Assembly: GCA_045837725.1 (NCBI GenBank)
Contig: JBEWZL010000145.1
Coordinates: 434,001-498,000 of the forward strand
DNA from: Vermamoeba vermiformis
Taxonomy: Eukaryota > Tubulinea > Echinamoebida
Direction: 5' to 3'
DNA length: 64,000 nt
The stretch's first letter is position 1. Each line of letters starts with the position of its first letter. The position numbers were made by a program, and so were the translations under genes. Below are positions 36,408 through 48,525 of this stretch, piece after piece. Below the pieces are notes generated by a model, which worked only from the letters and a program-made list of their open reading frames with translations, ran no database searches and had not been told where the DNA came from.

Positions 36408-37907
36408 CTATTTACTTGGTGAAGGGGCGCCGAGACCAGATGCGGAGAAATATTGATCAAAAACACTAACGAGCTCTTCATTTTCTGCGACCTTGGCCTA
36501 AAAATTTCAAATTTAATCATTGTCGCCAAGATTATAGCAATTAACTAGTCCGCTGCCGACTTCCAATTGAAGCCGAGATAAGCTCAAAGGCAGTCGAGAC
36601 GAGAGCAGAGCAGCAGAGAAACAGTTCAACCTACCTTCAACTGTTCATTAAGGCAATCGAGCAAAGACTCGTTCTTATAAAGCTTAGCGGTAAGAACGGC
36701 AGCTTCCTTTTGGTACTTTTGGTGCAGTTTCTGGATCTCGCTGTTGGCGATCTTCAGTTTTTCTTCAGCATGAGCCTTCAGCGTCTTGTACTGCGCCTCG
36801 ATGGTTATCAAGTCCTTTTGAGACTTGGCAAGAGCACCTTTCAAAGTCTGTTCGTTCTATAGTAAGAGAACTGTTAGCACGGTGAAAAGGCGAACCAGTG
36901 ATTGCAATCCCTCGCTCGAATATTATAGAAGGGTATGTACTAATTATGACCTACCTTTTGGAAATTCTCACCAACCTGTTTAAGTTGCTCGTAGCGTTTG
37001 TGAAGGGCGGCGAAAGAGTTCTCCATCTCTTTGGTTTCTTGTGCCTTCTTTTGTGCTTCGATCTCTGCCTCACTAAGCTTTCGCTCAATGATAGACACAC
37101 GCGTATTCTGTTCTTGGACCAAGTGTTGAATAGTATCTTCAGATTCACGAATCAGAGCATCCAAGTCGGCTTGTAAGCGGAGGCGCTCTCGTTCGGACTC
37201 TTCATATTTTCTTTGGTACTCGAGAAGCTCCATGGCCAAAGTTTCGGTCTCTTTAGCAGCGTGGTCGATCACCTCGTTGCGTGCTCGTTCCAAATCCTCA
37301 TCGGTGTACTTCAACTTGGCGTTCACAGGTTGTTGGGCAGGCAAGGCTGCTTTATATTCTGCAAGTGCCTTCTCGACTGCGAGCTTTGTCAATCTGAGCA
37401 TGTCTTCCTCACTGTAACGCAGATTGCTTTGCCCATCGGCGGTGTCATCCTCGTTAGCGTCGTCTTCGTTGATTTCAGAATAATTTGGAGTCCAATCATC
37501 CTATAAATGCACGTCAGTGTCGTGAGGAAGAAGGCAGGCAAGTCATAAAAAACTGGTAAGCTCAGCGCAATGCACGTACCTGCAGAAAGTTTGACTCGTG
37601 ATCTTCTATCGCCTCTTCTGCGTATTCGATATCCTCGCCAAGACGAGCACCAGAATTTATCTTGTGAGTAATATCGACAAGGACGCCCTTCACTGGTGAG
37701 AGCGAGGTGGTAAGTTTGCTGGTGCTAGGATGCGGATTAATATTTTCCTTGGACTCCTCCAACAGTGACGTCTGCAGAATATTATTAAAATAATTCGTTA
37801 ATTAATTTGCGCGATTAAGCACGAACCTTGGAGATAGTCTTGTTAACGTGGGGTGACAAGGAGAAAATTATTGAATCTTGGACTGCTCGTTGAGGAAGAA
37901 TACTCAT
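36408..37907 (-). CDS. TACC-domain coiled-coil protein
   Basis: From MSILPQRAVQDSIIFSLSPH (ATG at 37907) to the TAG at 36408. The N-terminal ~130 residues are acidic and disordered with SP sites (SLSPVKG, SLSPH). Nearly 300 residues of continuous coiled coil follow. The end matches the conserved TACC domain closely: ENSFAALHKRYEQLK, NEQTLKGALAKSQKDL, YKTLKAHAEEKLKIANSEI, KVAENEELVSVFDQY. TACC proteins bind XMAP215/Dis1-type microtubule polymerases and act at centrosomes or spindle poles, with Aurora A in animals. Exons are long compared with neighbours. One donor is GTTCGT rather than GTA. The family is best known from opisthokonts. Confidence 0.85.
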
Positions 37908-38412
37908 ATTTGCTCTTGTTGTATTGTATTTTACACTGCGTACTAAACTATATCGAGACAACGTCAAACACCCTTTTTTAGATGTTTGGCGCCAATTTCA
38001 ATTTGAAAAACTATCCGTTGCGGTAACGGTCAGATGAAGGATCAGTTCACTATTGCATGTCTCGTGCAAGTCCAACTCTTTCTACTCGGCAACAATCGAA
38101 CGCAAAATTGCGTTTATTCTGTAGGATGAGGCGTTCTCGAGCAGTCCAGCGCATCCGCAACAACAAATAAAAAAGAGATTGGTTGCATCTAGAAAAAATT
38201 TTGTTTATTGCTTCGATATGGTAAACGCAGCAAGCTAAGGTACAAATAATAGTTCTCGCCAGCGGCGAACAGAGCGAAGGAAGCAGACAGTACGGAATCG
38301 TTCAGATTTACAGATTCTACGCTATTAAAAAAAAAATCAAATAAATACTACACTATTGTCTCGTAGGACACTGCGCAAGCTACTTCGCGAACGAAGATAA
38401 ATTTCGAGTAAA
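37908..38412 (+). other. Intergenic region, nothing recognised beyond UTR sequence
   Basis: About 500 bp between the TACC start and the histone H3 stem-loop, both genes on the minus strand. It holds the TACC promoter and the region downstream of H3. No gene was seen. Confidence 0.4.
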
Positions 38413-38433
38413 GGGTGGTGTTGAAAAAACACC
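38413..38433 (-). promoter_or_regulatory. Histone H3 3' stem-loop
   Basis: About 50 nt downstream of the H3 stop, on the gene strand: a 6-bp stem GGTGTT/AACACC with a 5-nt loop, followed by ACCC. This is the replication-dependent histone mRNA 3'-end signal bound by SLBP; the ACCC flank is also typical. The one-base-longer loop differs from the H4 copy. Confidence 0.8.
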
Positions 38434-38482
38434 GTTGTTTTGGAGATCGAACTCCTAGTTAATCAGAAGCGAGGCTTCACGC

Positions 38483-39482
<1,000 letters not shown>

Positions 39483-39519
39483 GTCGCCTAATTCGCGAAT
39501 GCGTTTTAGCAACAAACAT

Positions 39520-39539
39520 GGTGTTTTTTAACACCACCC
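39520..39539 (+). promoter_or_regulatory. Histone H4 3' stem-loop
   Basis: Perfect 6-bp stem GGTGTT/AACACC with a TTTT loop, followed by ACCC; 16 nt plus flank, the canonical size of the SLBP-bound histone 3' element. The next gene starts only 48 nt further on. Confidence 0.85.
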
Positions 39540-39586
39540 TTTTTGCGAAATTTATCGTCCAAAACGGATTGTAGTGCAAACCACAA

Positions 39587-40987
39587 ATGCGTGCATCGCA
39601 GGTCAAGTCGCAACGAATAGATTTTAGCGATCTAGCCGTTACGATTACCGCGCTTTTAGAAGATCTACATCAAGGTGGGTTGTAACCTTTTGTAGTAATT
39701 AAATTGCTAGTATTTACCGTACGCAGCGAAGTTGCACCCCGCTGAGTTTGCTGGCTTGTACATTGTCTTGTTCATCCAGAAAGTATTCCCACCGCCAAAA
39801 TCTTGGCTAGGATCTGCTCTAAAAATTCCTGTTGTTGATAGTATTTACGACTATGCACCATCTCACCCGCCTCTCGTATCAAGCCAGCGTAAGTAATTTT
39901 TTCAAGCGAAATTTTTAATAACAGCGTTTCAGAGGCCAATCTGCTTGGTCCTTTGATGCCTTTCAGCGATAAAGAACGTGCTAAAATTACGAAGAGCTTT
40001 GCTACTATTCAGAAAGAGCCAACAGTCATCAATTTGTATCGCTATTTCTCTGTCAACTCAATCCCGCATTACGTCAACGAGTTCATTGTTAATTGGGGTA
40101 ATATCACTTTACGATACCGATTCTATTACGTATTAAAATTACCACAGCTGCTGGTCGTCGCCCTGTTGAGCTATTCTTTGACATGCCAACCGCGCAACAG
40201 ATTCTCGATCAACAAATACTAGGCAAGCGCTGCCTGACCATATTCGTCAAAAAAGAGGAGCTTAATAAGACTATAAAAGATCCTTACCCTCCTTTTGAGG
40301 AAAAGACGGTCCTGAAGTTCATGGTGCACGACATCCAACACATGGAGAAGTTTGTAGAGCCTAAGCTGTATTCAGAGCAAGTTGCGACATTTAGCTTGCT
40401 CAAGCGTGTGCCTAGCCACCCGTTCTTCGCTAACTACGACAAACAGTGGCAAGAGGACTATGACCACGCGATCTCCGATATGAACACGTGCTGTACTCAC
40501 ACTCTAATGTTCTTTAAGGCCAAATGGATCCTGGCGGAGGTAATATCCAGCTTTTGTGACAATTTAACAGCATTTAATGCTCGGCATGTAGGTTCGTTAC
40601 AGACGAGCGACGCGACCAATACCGCACGATTTGGATCTCTCCCGACATGACCCCACCGATCAGAGCCTTCAACACGTGTCAGAAGGGCTTAAAAATATCA
40701 AATTGGACGACGGGGGCGATGGGGAGATGCATATAGAGAGTGAAGGAGGCGATGTATCGAAAAAGAAGCACAGCGATCCGATCAACTACATGTCGCCCTC
40801 TGAAGAAGAGGAATTCGGCAAGATGTGGGTTGAGCTCATGAAGAGTCTCGGGTTGCCTGATGACGTTGTTGACGCAACTACTAGGCTTTGCAGTGGTGAT
40901 GAAACGCCGTTCAAAGATCTACAAACGATCCGCTTCTACTTGCATGACCTGGGTATGGAGATGCTGGGTCTCAAGTTCCCCTTGTAA
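39587..40987 (+). CDS. Unrecognised conserved-looking protein
   Basis: Five exons join in frame from MRASQVKSQRIDFSDLAV (39587) to the TAA at 40987, about 375 residues. Introns of about 45-55 nt lie near 39676, 39890, 40098 and 40540. The protein is globular and mostly helical, with the distinctive stretches FMVHDIQHMEKFVEPKLY, NTCCTHTLMFFKAKWILAE and SGDETPFKDLQTIRFYLHDL. The HD..HxxxF cluster could be a metal site, but I cannot place the family. An acidic low-complexity segment (DDGGDGEMHIESEGGD) sits near residue 290. No signal peptide or membrane segment. It starts only 104 bp after the H4 stop. Confidence 0.6.
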
Positions 40988-41076
40988 ATATTCTCGAAGG
41001 TATGTAAATAAGTAACGTGAAGTGTAAATGAAAATCAATGTGAACGATCTGGACCATTCTGTACATTTTTTGAACC

Positions 41077-42834
41077 ATGCGACCACACTCGTGTTTTTAT
41101 ATTTTAATTATATTTTGTATATTAGATGTTGAGCGCGTGTTGACTCAACCCACTGCAAAAGTCTATCAGAGTGCAAGAGATAATGGAGACAGATTGCGTC
41201 GCTTGCCCGATCTGCAGTTCACCAAGAAGAACTTTCTGGCCCCTGAAATTATTAGCATCAATATATCAAGCACATACCAGACAATTTTAGGCTTTGGTGC
41301 AGCTTTTACAGAGGCTAGCGCTTACGTAATTGGCCAGATGCCGGCAGCAAAACAAACGGAAATATTTAATGCTTACTTTGGCGATAATGGTCACAAATAC
41401 ACCGTAGGAAGAATCCCTATTGGTAGTTGCGATTTTAGCCTTGCTAGTTACAATTTTGATAACGTTACAAACGACTACGAGCTGGAGAACTTTTCGATCG
41501 ACCATGATCGCAAGTACATCATCCCTTATGTTCAACGAGCGCTCAAGGTATCGTCTAGACCTATTAAATTATACGCAAGCCCGTGGTCGCCTCCTGGTTG
41601 GATGAAGAACAACGGTCAGATGGACGGCAGCAGTACTCCTTGCTTGAAGAAAGACCCAGCCATTCATAAAAGCTGGGCGCTGTATCTTTCCAAGTTCTTG
41701 AACGCTTATAAGCAAGAGGGTAAGCCTGGGGTAATTTTTGAATTTTAGTAGACATTTTCCGTTTAATATTATCGATATTTTTAGGTATCGACTTCTGGGG
41801 CATTACTCCGCAGAACGAGCCCAACAGCGATGGTGTTTGGGAGACGTGCGTCTACACACCCGAGGAAGAGCGAGATTTTGTTAAGAATTACTTAGGTAAG
41901 AAGACGATAATCACTGACCCAGTAGCGTTGTATCAAGGTTTTATATTGTTGATACTCATACGGCTGCACAGGTCCTATGCTCGAAGATACTTACCCTGGT
42001 ATTAATATTATCATGCTTGACGACGATAAGGAGCACTTGCTACGTTGGACAAAGGTTGTTTTGAGCGATCCGGATGCCTCAAAGTAAGCGACACGCTCGT
42101 GTTAATGTCTTAGTATCGTTTCTTATGCCGTCGCACTTTCAGGTATATCCAGGGCATTGGCTTCCATTGGTATTGGATGCTCGAAGATTTTCAGCGTCTG
42201 GATCAAGTGCACGAGATGTTCCCAGACAAGTTCTTGTTGCCAACAGAGGCGTGCAATTGTCCCGGTGTTGCAATGAACAATTGGTTCCGTGGAGAAGAGT
42301 ATGCTATTGATATCTTGGGCGATTTGAATCACTGGTCTGTGGGCTGGGTCGATTGGAATATGGTGCTTGACCCGTTTGGCGGACCGAATCACGGTCAAAA
42401 TTTCTGCGATGCGCCTGTGATTGCTGACCCGAGTACCGGCGTTGTATTCTACCAGCCGACTTACTATGTATTGGGCCATTTCTCTCGTTTCATTCCTCCT
42501 GGTAAGTCTCGATCTGACACCCTTTAACTATGCCTACCCGTTACAGTTGATCAATCTCAATTCTATTTTGCACCGATCATTAAATTACGGTAGAAGTGCA
42601 TATTCTAATAATACGCATTGTTTAGGTTCTGTACGAGTTGGTCACAAAAATGTTGCCGGATACGCTTCGAAGATCTCAGTCACAACGTTCCTTACTCCGG
42701 ATAACAATGTCGTATTGGTCGCATTGAACACCAGTGATGAAGAAGTGACGTTTAAGATTGAAGACTTGCGAGGTTATTACGCTAAGGCCATCAGTTTGGC
42801 TCACAGCATCCAGACTTACGTGTACCCTGCGTAA
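41077..42834 (+). CDS. Glucosylceramidase (acid beta-glucosidase, GH30)
   Basis: Begins with a clear signal peptide (MRPHSCFYILIIFCILDV). Exons then join to a full GH30 enzyme of about 490 residues: YQTILGFGAAFTEASAYVI, RIPIGSCDFSLASYNFDN, LYASPWSPPGWMKNNGQM. The catalytic acid/base is Glu226 in ITPQNEPNSDG and the nucleophile is Glu324 in LLPTEACNC, matching Glu235 and Glu340 of human GBA. A C-terminal beta-sandwich follows (HFSRFIPPGSVRV, VVLVALNTSDEEVTFKIED). It hydrolyses glucosylceramide to glucose and ceramide in the lysosome or outside the cell. Four introns of normal size; no defects seen. Confidence 0.93.
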
Positions 42835-43126
42835 TAGAATTCATGCATTATTACCCTTAATGTACTCGGATATATTGCAAACATATTGGATCCGCTTTTA
42901 TTGTCGACGGTACATTGCAACAACTAAATAGTGATTCGGGCGGCTTGGGAGCAGAAAAAACTAAGAATATTAAGCTCCCAATTTCGTAGAATTTAGCTGA
43001 ATAAGGGCCGTTGGTGTCCCCTGTTCGGTTGCGTTGATTCGCCAGCCAAAAAACAGTTGCAATAATTATTTAATATTCCTCCGCTAAGGATACAACGCTA
43101 ACTTCTTCTAGCATTGATAAATATTA

Positions 43127-45617
43127 ATGGAGAGTAACAAATCAACTAAATTCATCGGGGTGATAGCTGGCAAAGCATTACACGTCGAGAGGTTTATAAC
43201 TGAATACGAGCAGTACCGTTTTTTAACAGGTAAATAGCTAATTTATTTATATGTGCTTTAGGCAACGCTTATTGTTATACAAATAGAATCATTTATGCAA
43301 AAAATAATTGCAGCACTCAAAAATTAAATTTAATTTTGATAATCAGAGGCATTGGCTTTGTGGAAAGAAAAAGTTGATATCGCCGATGGAGTTAGCAAAT
43401 ACGTAGACGGATTATTTTTAGACATCGAGCGTAAAGCAAACGAGATCCCATCCATCAAGCCTTTGCTTGCCAACCTGGCCTCCGTTCAAAATCTGCCCGA
43501 ATTTAAAACATTTCAACCCCATTATCTTATTGGCCATAGATATTCTTTGGATGGCTCTTTGAAGGCGCACGTGGATGGCGTTCAGTAAGGAAAATAATAT
43601 GAATCGTTATGAACGGAGTATTAATACGTGTTCATAATAGAGGGTGGGCTGTTATCATCAACATTGGTTGCTCGGCAGTGTTGGAAATTTCACTAAGAAA
43701 TGCCTCAGCGAAACGTATTATTAATTGTCACAATATTTAAACCAATATAACTAACATCATTTGTATAGATGCCGTTACGTTAAAGAGTGGCGATGCATTT
43801 GTATTTGCAAGTGATCAAGCGAGTGGTGTACAACACAGCGTAAAGCAGATCCTATCGGGTACTTGCCCGAAAAAGCTCGAAGATCTAGCTGCTGACCGTC
43901 GATACGCATTTATACTTAGAGATAATTTAGCCACTGAAGTAGTACGTATTATTTCATATATTATAGAACCGTACACCAACCTTCGCTTCACTAGGCTTCG
44001 TTAATACAAATCACAGAGAAATTTGAAAACGTAAAAATTGCTGAAAAGAGCAAAGTTCGTAAGGTATGATTGGATTATAGGGAAATGCCTATATGTAGCT
44101 AACCGTGCAATTAGATTTGGGACGCCTCTGACTCGTTCAAGAACCAAGTGTTGCACGAAACATTTCCCACATTGCCTTTGGAGATCTCCGAATACCTCAC
44201 AGAACACTTCGACGCCCGTGGATTGGGCAATTTTGGGCAGTTAAACGCGGGCACGAGTCAATTTGTGCATTTGTAAGTCATATACAATTATATCAAGTCA
44301 GCTTTTGACCCTTAATATTCGCAGATCTGATGAGCTCTGGAAGAAAATTTACAAAAAAATGAATCCGAAAGACTCTAATGACTACAAGCTAAGAACGACG
44401 TGGGAGCACCTCATCCGTCGAGCATATCGCCCTGTCCCTCCCGCTGACTCATTTAGCCTTGTCCTTAACTTTGGCTCGTTCGATGTTCAAGCTGGTCTTA
44501 CAGGCGATGATGCTCCGTCCATGATCGCGCCCAGCGTAGTGAAAAAGTTTAACGGACACTGTTACGCTGGAGATGAAACGGTACATATCAACGGAGGACA
44601 GGCGATACGGCCTATCATTGCACGAGAGGTCATCGATAAGAACGCATTTGAGATGCTCTGGGAGTACAGTGTTTCACATACACCTCACCGCGGACGAGAA
44701 GACATGGCCACGTTAGTCTTGTTAAGTGATCCGAAAGCGGCTATTCGTGAAAGGACAGCACAAATTGCATTCGAGACGTGGGACGCACCGCTGTATTACT
44801 TGGCTAATCCTCATGTCACGTGCATCTATGCAGCAGGAATCACATCTGCTTTGATCATTGATGTTGGGCACGACATTACCTCAATCAATGTCATATACGA
44901 AGGTACGTCATAAGCTTAATATGAGTATAAATAATATACAAGTCTCGTGTACTAACGATGCGTATGTAGGCTATTTATTGCCTCATATTGTCAAGGTTCT
45001 CAAAGTTGGCGGAAGGAACGTAGAAGCCGTGCTGCGAGAAAGGTTGCAACAAGATTGTCCTGAGCTACTTGAGCACGTAGATCTCGAGGCATTCAAGCGA
45101 AGGTACTGTTACGTCAGACAGGCCAACGATACTGGAGCCGAGAAGCGGCCAGTTACAGTGAACGGAAAGACCTATTCACTGAACAGCACTGTGTTAACTG
45201 ACCCGTGTGAAGTGCTGTTTCATCCTGAGGACTTTAAGCAAGCAGGCAGCAGTCTAGTCGAGCAGATTCAGAGCGTCTTTAACAGCATGGCCGCAGAAGA
45301 CAAAGAACTAATTAAAGTAGCCAGCACGATTGTCCTGTCTGGCGGCCCAACTTTGCACGAAGGATTCGTTACACGTCTAGAACGCGAGTTGAAAGAGATG
45401 TCCCCTCAACAGGAGTTCAAACTCATTGCCCTGCGATCTCGTCAAGTCGATGCTTGGGTCGGGGGGTCTATTCTTGGTAGCCTCAGTACATTCCCGAGCA
45501 TGTGGATTACAAGGGCAGAGTACGACGAGTCTGGTAAGTACTTTAAATCCGTGGTATTTAGCACGAGTTTTGACACTTTTGACAGGTCCAGGGATACTTC
45601 ACAGAAGGTGCTTCTAA
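43127..45617 (+). CDS. AlkB-like dioxygenase - F-box - actin fusion protein, copy A
   Basis: Exons join in frame from MESNKSTKFIGVIAGKALHV (43127) to the TAA at 45617, about 660 residues. Residues ~80-195 look like an AlkB-type 2-oxoglutarate/Fe(II) oxygenase: SLDGSLKAHVDGVQ (His109, Asp111), LKSGDAFVFASDQ, VQHSV (His161), and Arg183-x5-Arg189 in RRYAFILRD. Residues ~238-282 resemble an F-box (LPLEISEYLTEHFDARGLG ending in SDELWKKIY). From ~313 the chain is an actin fold: [48 protein letters not shown], and the actin-like end SGPGILHRRCF. Phosphate-loop residues are altered and the residue aligning with catalytic Gln137 is Pro, so ATPase activity is unlikely. A ubiquitin-ligase adaptor carrying an oxygenase and a pseudo-actin is inferred. 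Confidence 0.75.
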
Positions 45618-45695
45618 ACCAATCATTTGCTTTGGAGATAAACGGCGATTATATTTTACATCATTTACAGTACATTGAGTGTTCAGAAAAGCAGC

Positions 45696-47873
45696 TTAGA
45701 CTGTTGGCAGAGGCTCTTCAGCGGCAGTCGGTGTTTGTCGTGTGGTGCTAGCTTTGGCAGCTAAAACATCGTTGTTAGACGTGGTGTTGGACGCAGAAAT
45801 CGATAAAGAAAGTTACGTACAAGAACTGGTCTTCCATGACTTCGAAGGTCGTTTTCTCTGAATAGTCAATAGCTGAGCTGTCGAGACAATGGCCAGCGTT
45901 GAAAACACAACGACATTAGCGCCAAATTGCCTTTGCAGTGGGTTCCATCTAAACAGAGACAAGATCAGTTATCTTACATCAGGCCATTAATTCTCCGTTT
46001 AACTGCGTACTTATAGTTGGTCAAAATTGCAGGGTACAAAGCCAAGATCAAAAGCATGCCAAGAGCCACGAAAATAATTTTGACAGTCATCTATGGTAAA
46101 CATTGTTAGGTGGGCACAAAAGAATTGTCACGTGACAGGTGAGGACTTACGAGCTTGACAGCGGAGTTGCGTGAAGAGTTTTGACCGAGACTGCTTGACA
46201 TTTTTCTCGCGAAGGCCAAGACCTTTGCACCGACAGCAACGAGAAACACGGCAGAAATTCCAAACAAGATCCACACGACGATGATTACATAGAGGTAGTT
46301 AGGGTTACCGACGTATCCGAGACCCAAAAACACGGCAAAGAGGCCAATAACTAATGCCAAAAACACGTAGAACGGCGCTGACATTTTGCCGAGCCATTTT
46401 GCCGAGGGCTTGGAAGAGATGTAATCGGAGACAGTCTCGAGCCAGTACAACGTGATCAACATGGCTCCACAGACTTTATAACTATCGTTAGTCTCGCGTG
46501 TTGAATAGTGATATGTCTAACGTACATGTGAGAGGGATATGAAGAGTCTCTAAAATGAAGGAAGCAGGCAATGAATAAAGTCCGCGACTTCGGAACGGAT
46601 CCACGAAATAAATTAATCTCACTGTAGGACCGTTAGGACAGTGATATAACAAGTTAAAGTATAGTACTTACTGATGTTATTAAGCATTTCGACTCCGATG
46701 AATGCCTGAAGAATCGTAAATTGACAGCCGTTGGCGCGAGTGGCTTCAACCAGTTTCCAAATGCTAATGCCTAACAATGCAGCAAACACGGCAATAAATA
46801 TCACTTGATAGGCTATACAACCAGCCGAGTCGTAGAATTCACTCCAAACGTTAGGATCTAAAATATTTATGTTTTAAGACAAGGTCGAGATTATTATCAG
46901 TTTTTACCTGGCGTTAATTGAATATGTACGGTTGAATTTCTGGCTAAGTCGATTAAGAACGTGTCTAAGGATGAAATCTAAATAAAACGTTAGTTAGAAG
47001 AAAGGAAACGAGCGAAGATCTTACGTAAACGCCAGGGACGGTGAAAGGACCAGATTCGTCTTCGGAAGGCAAACGAACGTCTCTACCTGGTAAGGTTTCA
47101 AAGGCGTAAAGTATCACGGCCAAGGCATTGACTACAAGAAGTTGATTATGTTGAGACAAAAATTATTACCATAAATGGAAAAGTATGAATATGGTGCTTT
47201 TTTTTAAATTTAAATTTAAAGCGTACCTTGTTTGGCGTGAATTAATCGACGTCCGAATGAGCAGCCATTCGAAGCCGTGGCAAGGATAATTAATCCAGTT
47301 GCGTCAAAGTCGAATCCGTTACACCCTGAACCTTCCTAAAGAAGACATTAGATATTGTAAGATCAGTCGACATTCTTAATTGATCGAATCTAATTGTGCT
47401 AGTGTGTCGAGAAAATTTAAATTTGAATTGCTTAATTAGGAAAGTTGGGTTCTGTATGTGTACGCGAATATGCACTTACCACGAGGACCAGTTGACCAGT
47501 AATATTGAAGTTTGTGGTTGAATATTCGACTGGAAGTGCGACGACAGTGGGAAAAGACGAATTGTCACTGTACATAACAGATGTCAGCTGGATGTGAACG
47601 TAATCAAAGAAAAAAATAGTTCATATGCAATAGTAAGTAATAATTGTCTTATTTGAAGCAGGAATTATGGTAATTTCCAAATTTATTTCATGCCGTGCAA
47701 TTAATATAAGTTTTCAGCTGAAGTAATCTTCATAATCATTTTCAAGTTGAATAAACTTACGGCGTTAGTGGTGATAGAATAATAATATCTCCAGATACTC
47801 TATCAAGTATTCCAATAGAGAATACGACTATAAACAAAGTTGTTGCTATCCGCTTGTGAACCATTGGGTACAT
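45696..47873 (-). CDS. PA-domain multi-pass membrane protein, copy A
   Basis: From MYPMVHKRIATTLFIVVFSI (ATG at 47873, signal peptide) to the TAA at 45696. The ectodomain resembles a protease-associated (PA) fold: GQLVLV, GSGCNGFDFDATGLIILATA, GCSFGRRLIHAKQ, NALAVILYAFETLPGRD, then SGPFTVPGVYV. It is followed by about seven or eight hydrophobic segments (AYQVIFIAVFAALLGISIW, LQAFIGVEMLNN, MLITLYWLETVSDYI, FYVFLALVIGLFAVFLGLGY, YVIIVVWILFGISAVFLVAV, IIFVALGMLLILALYPAI, NVVVFSTLAIVSTAQLL) and a short Ser/Thr-rich tail. The layout, a PA ectodomain on a possible 7-TM bundle, suggests a receptor or sorting protein. I cannot assign a known family. It is convergent with the AlkB-F-box-actin gene. 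Confidence 0.65.
46126..46137 (+). repeat. Intronic palindrome TGTCACGTGACA
   Basis: Perfect 12-bp palindrome in an intron of the PA-domain gene. It has the same half-sites as TGACACGTGTCA but in the outward orientation. Confidence 0.45.
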
Positions 47874-48525
47874 CCACTGTAGTACTAACGATAGCAACTA
47901 AGAGTTAGATTTGTGTTTGACTAACCTAATAAAAATAAAAATTAATTAATTAACCTGAAGGGAAGAAAGAACTAATGACACACATGTCAATCACGATGAA
48001 ATCTCGAGATGTCAGCCACGGAATACATAATTAACATCTTACAGAGACCAGCGAATAACGCCTCGTTGCGACCAATATGCCTAACGTTATTATCTTAGGA
48101 TTCGACGAAGAGTGAGCTAACGTCGTACTGTTAACCAGTTCTTCTTATAACCCATTACTCGTTGGCAGCATTATCCTTGACACTTGCCAAAGGGCCTATC
48201 ATTGAACCGTGTGTATTGCAGTACAAATTCGAAATTTCTTTGCCATTGCTCGTTCGGCAAATGGTGGAAGTGCTTGTTGCAACGTTGATGTTGTGGGCAT
48301 GCCAGATCTACGTCCTCACTAATTTGCGGCAAAAGAACGTATTTGTCGAATCCAATTCGGCCTTCTTCCACGGTCGAAAATTGAAAAAGCGAGATCCAAA
48401 CAAAAGGTTGCAACTGCGAGGTTTAAGTATTCGAAACGTAGGTCTGCCAAACGAGTAGATTGCGTTGAAAATTGGAAATTTACATATATAATACAGTACC
48501 GTAGTTAAATTAATGCAATGTCTAT
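47874..48525 (+). other. Intergenic region between the two PA-domain genes
   Basis: About 650 bp between two tandem minus-strand paralogues. It contains the promoter of copy A, the 3' UTR of copy B and the orphan open frame listed at 48171-48413. Nothing else was recognised. Confidence 0.4.
48171..48413 (-). other. Orphan open frame of 80 codons
   Basis: A minus-strand open frame whose residues look protein-like (DVDLACPQHQRCNKHFHHLP, EQWQRNFEFVLQYTRFND). It could be the last exon of an unrecognised gene or a remnant; the CGCAG just upstream could serve as an acceptor. No family was recognised. The overlapping plus-strand frame (48162-48458) is less protein-like. Confidence 0.25.
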
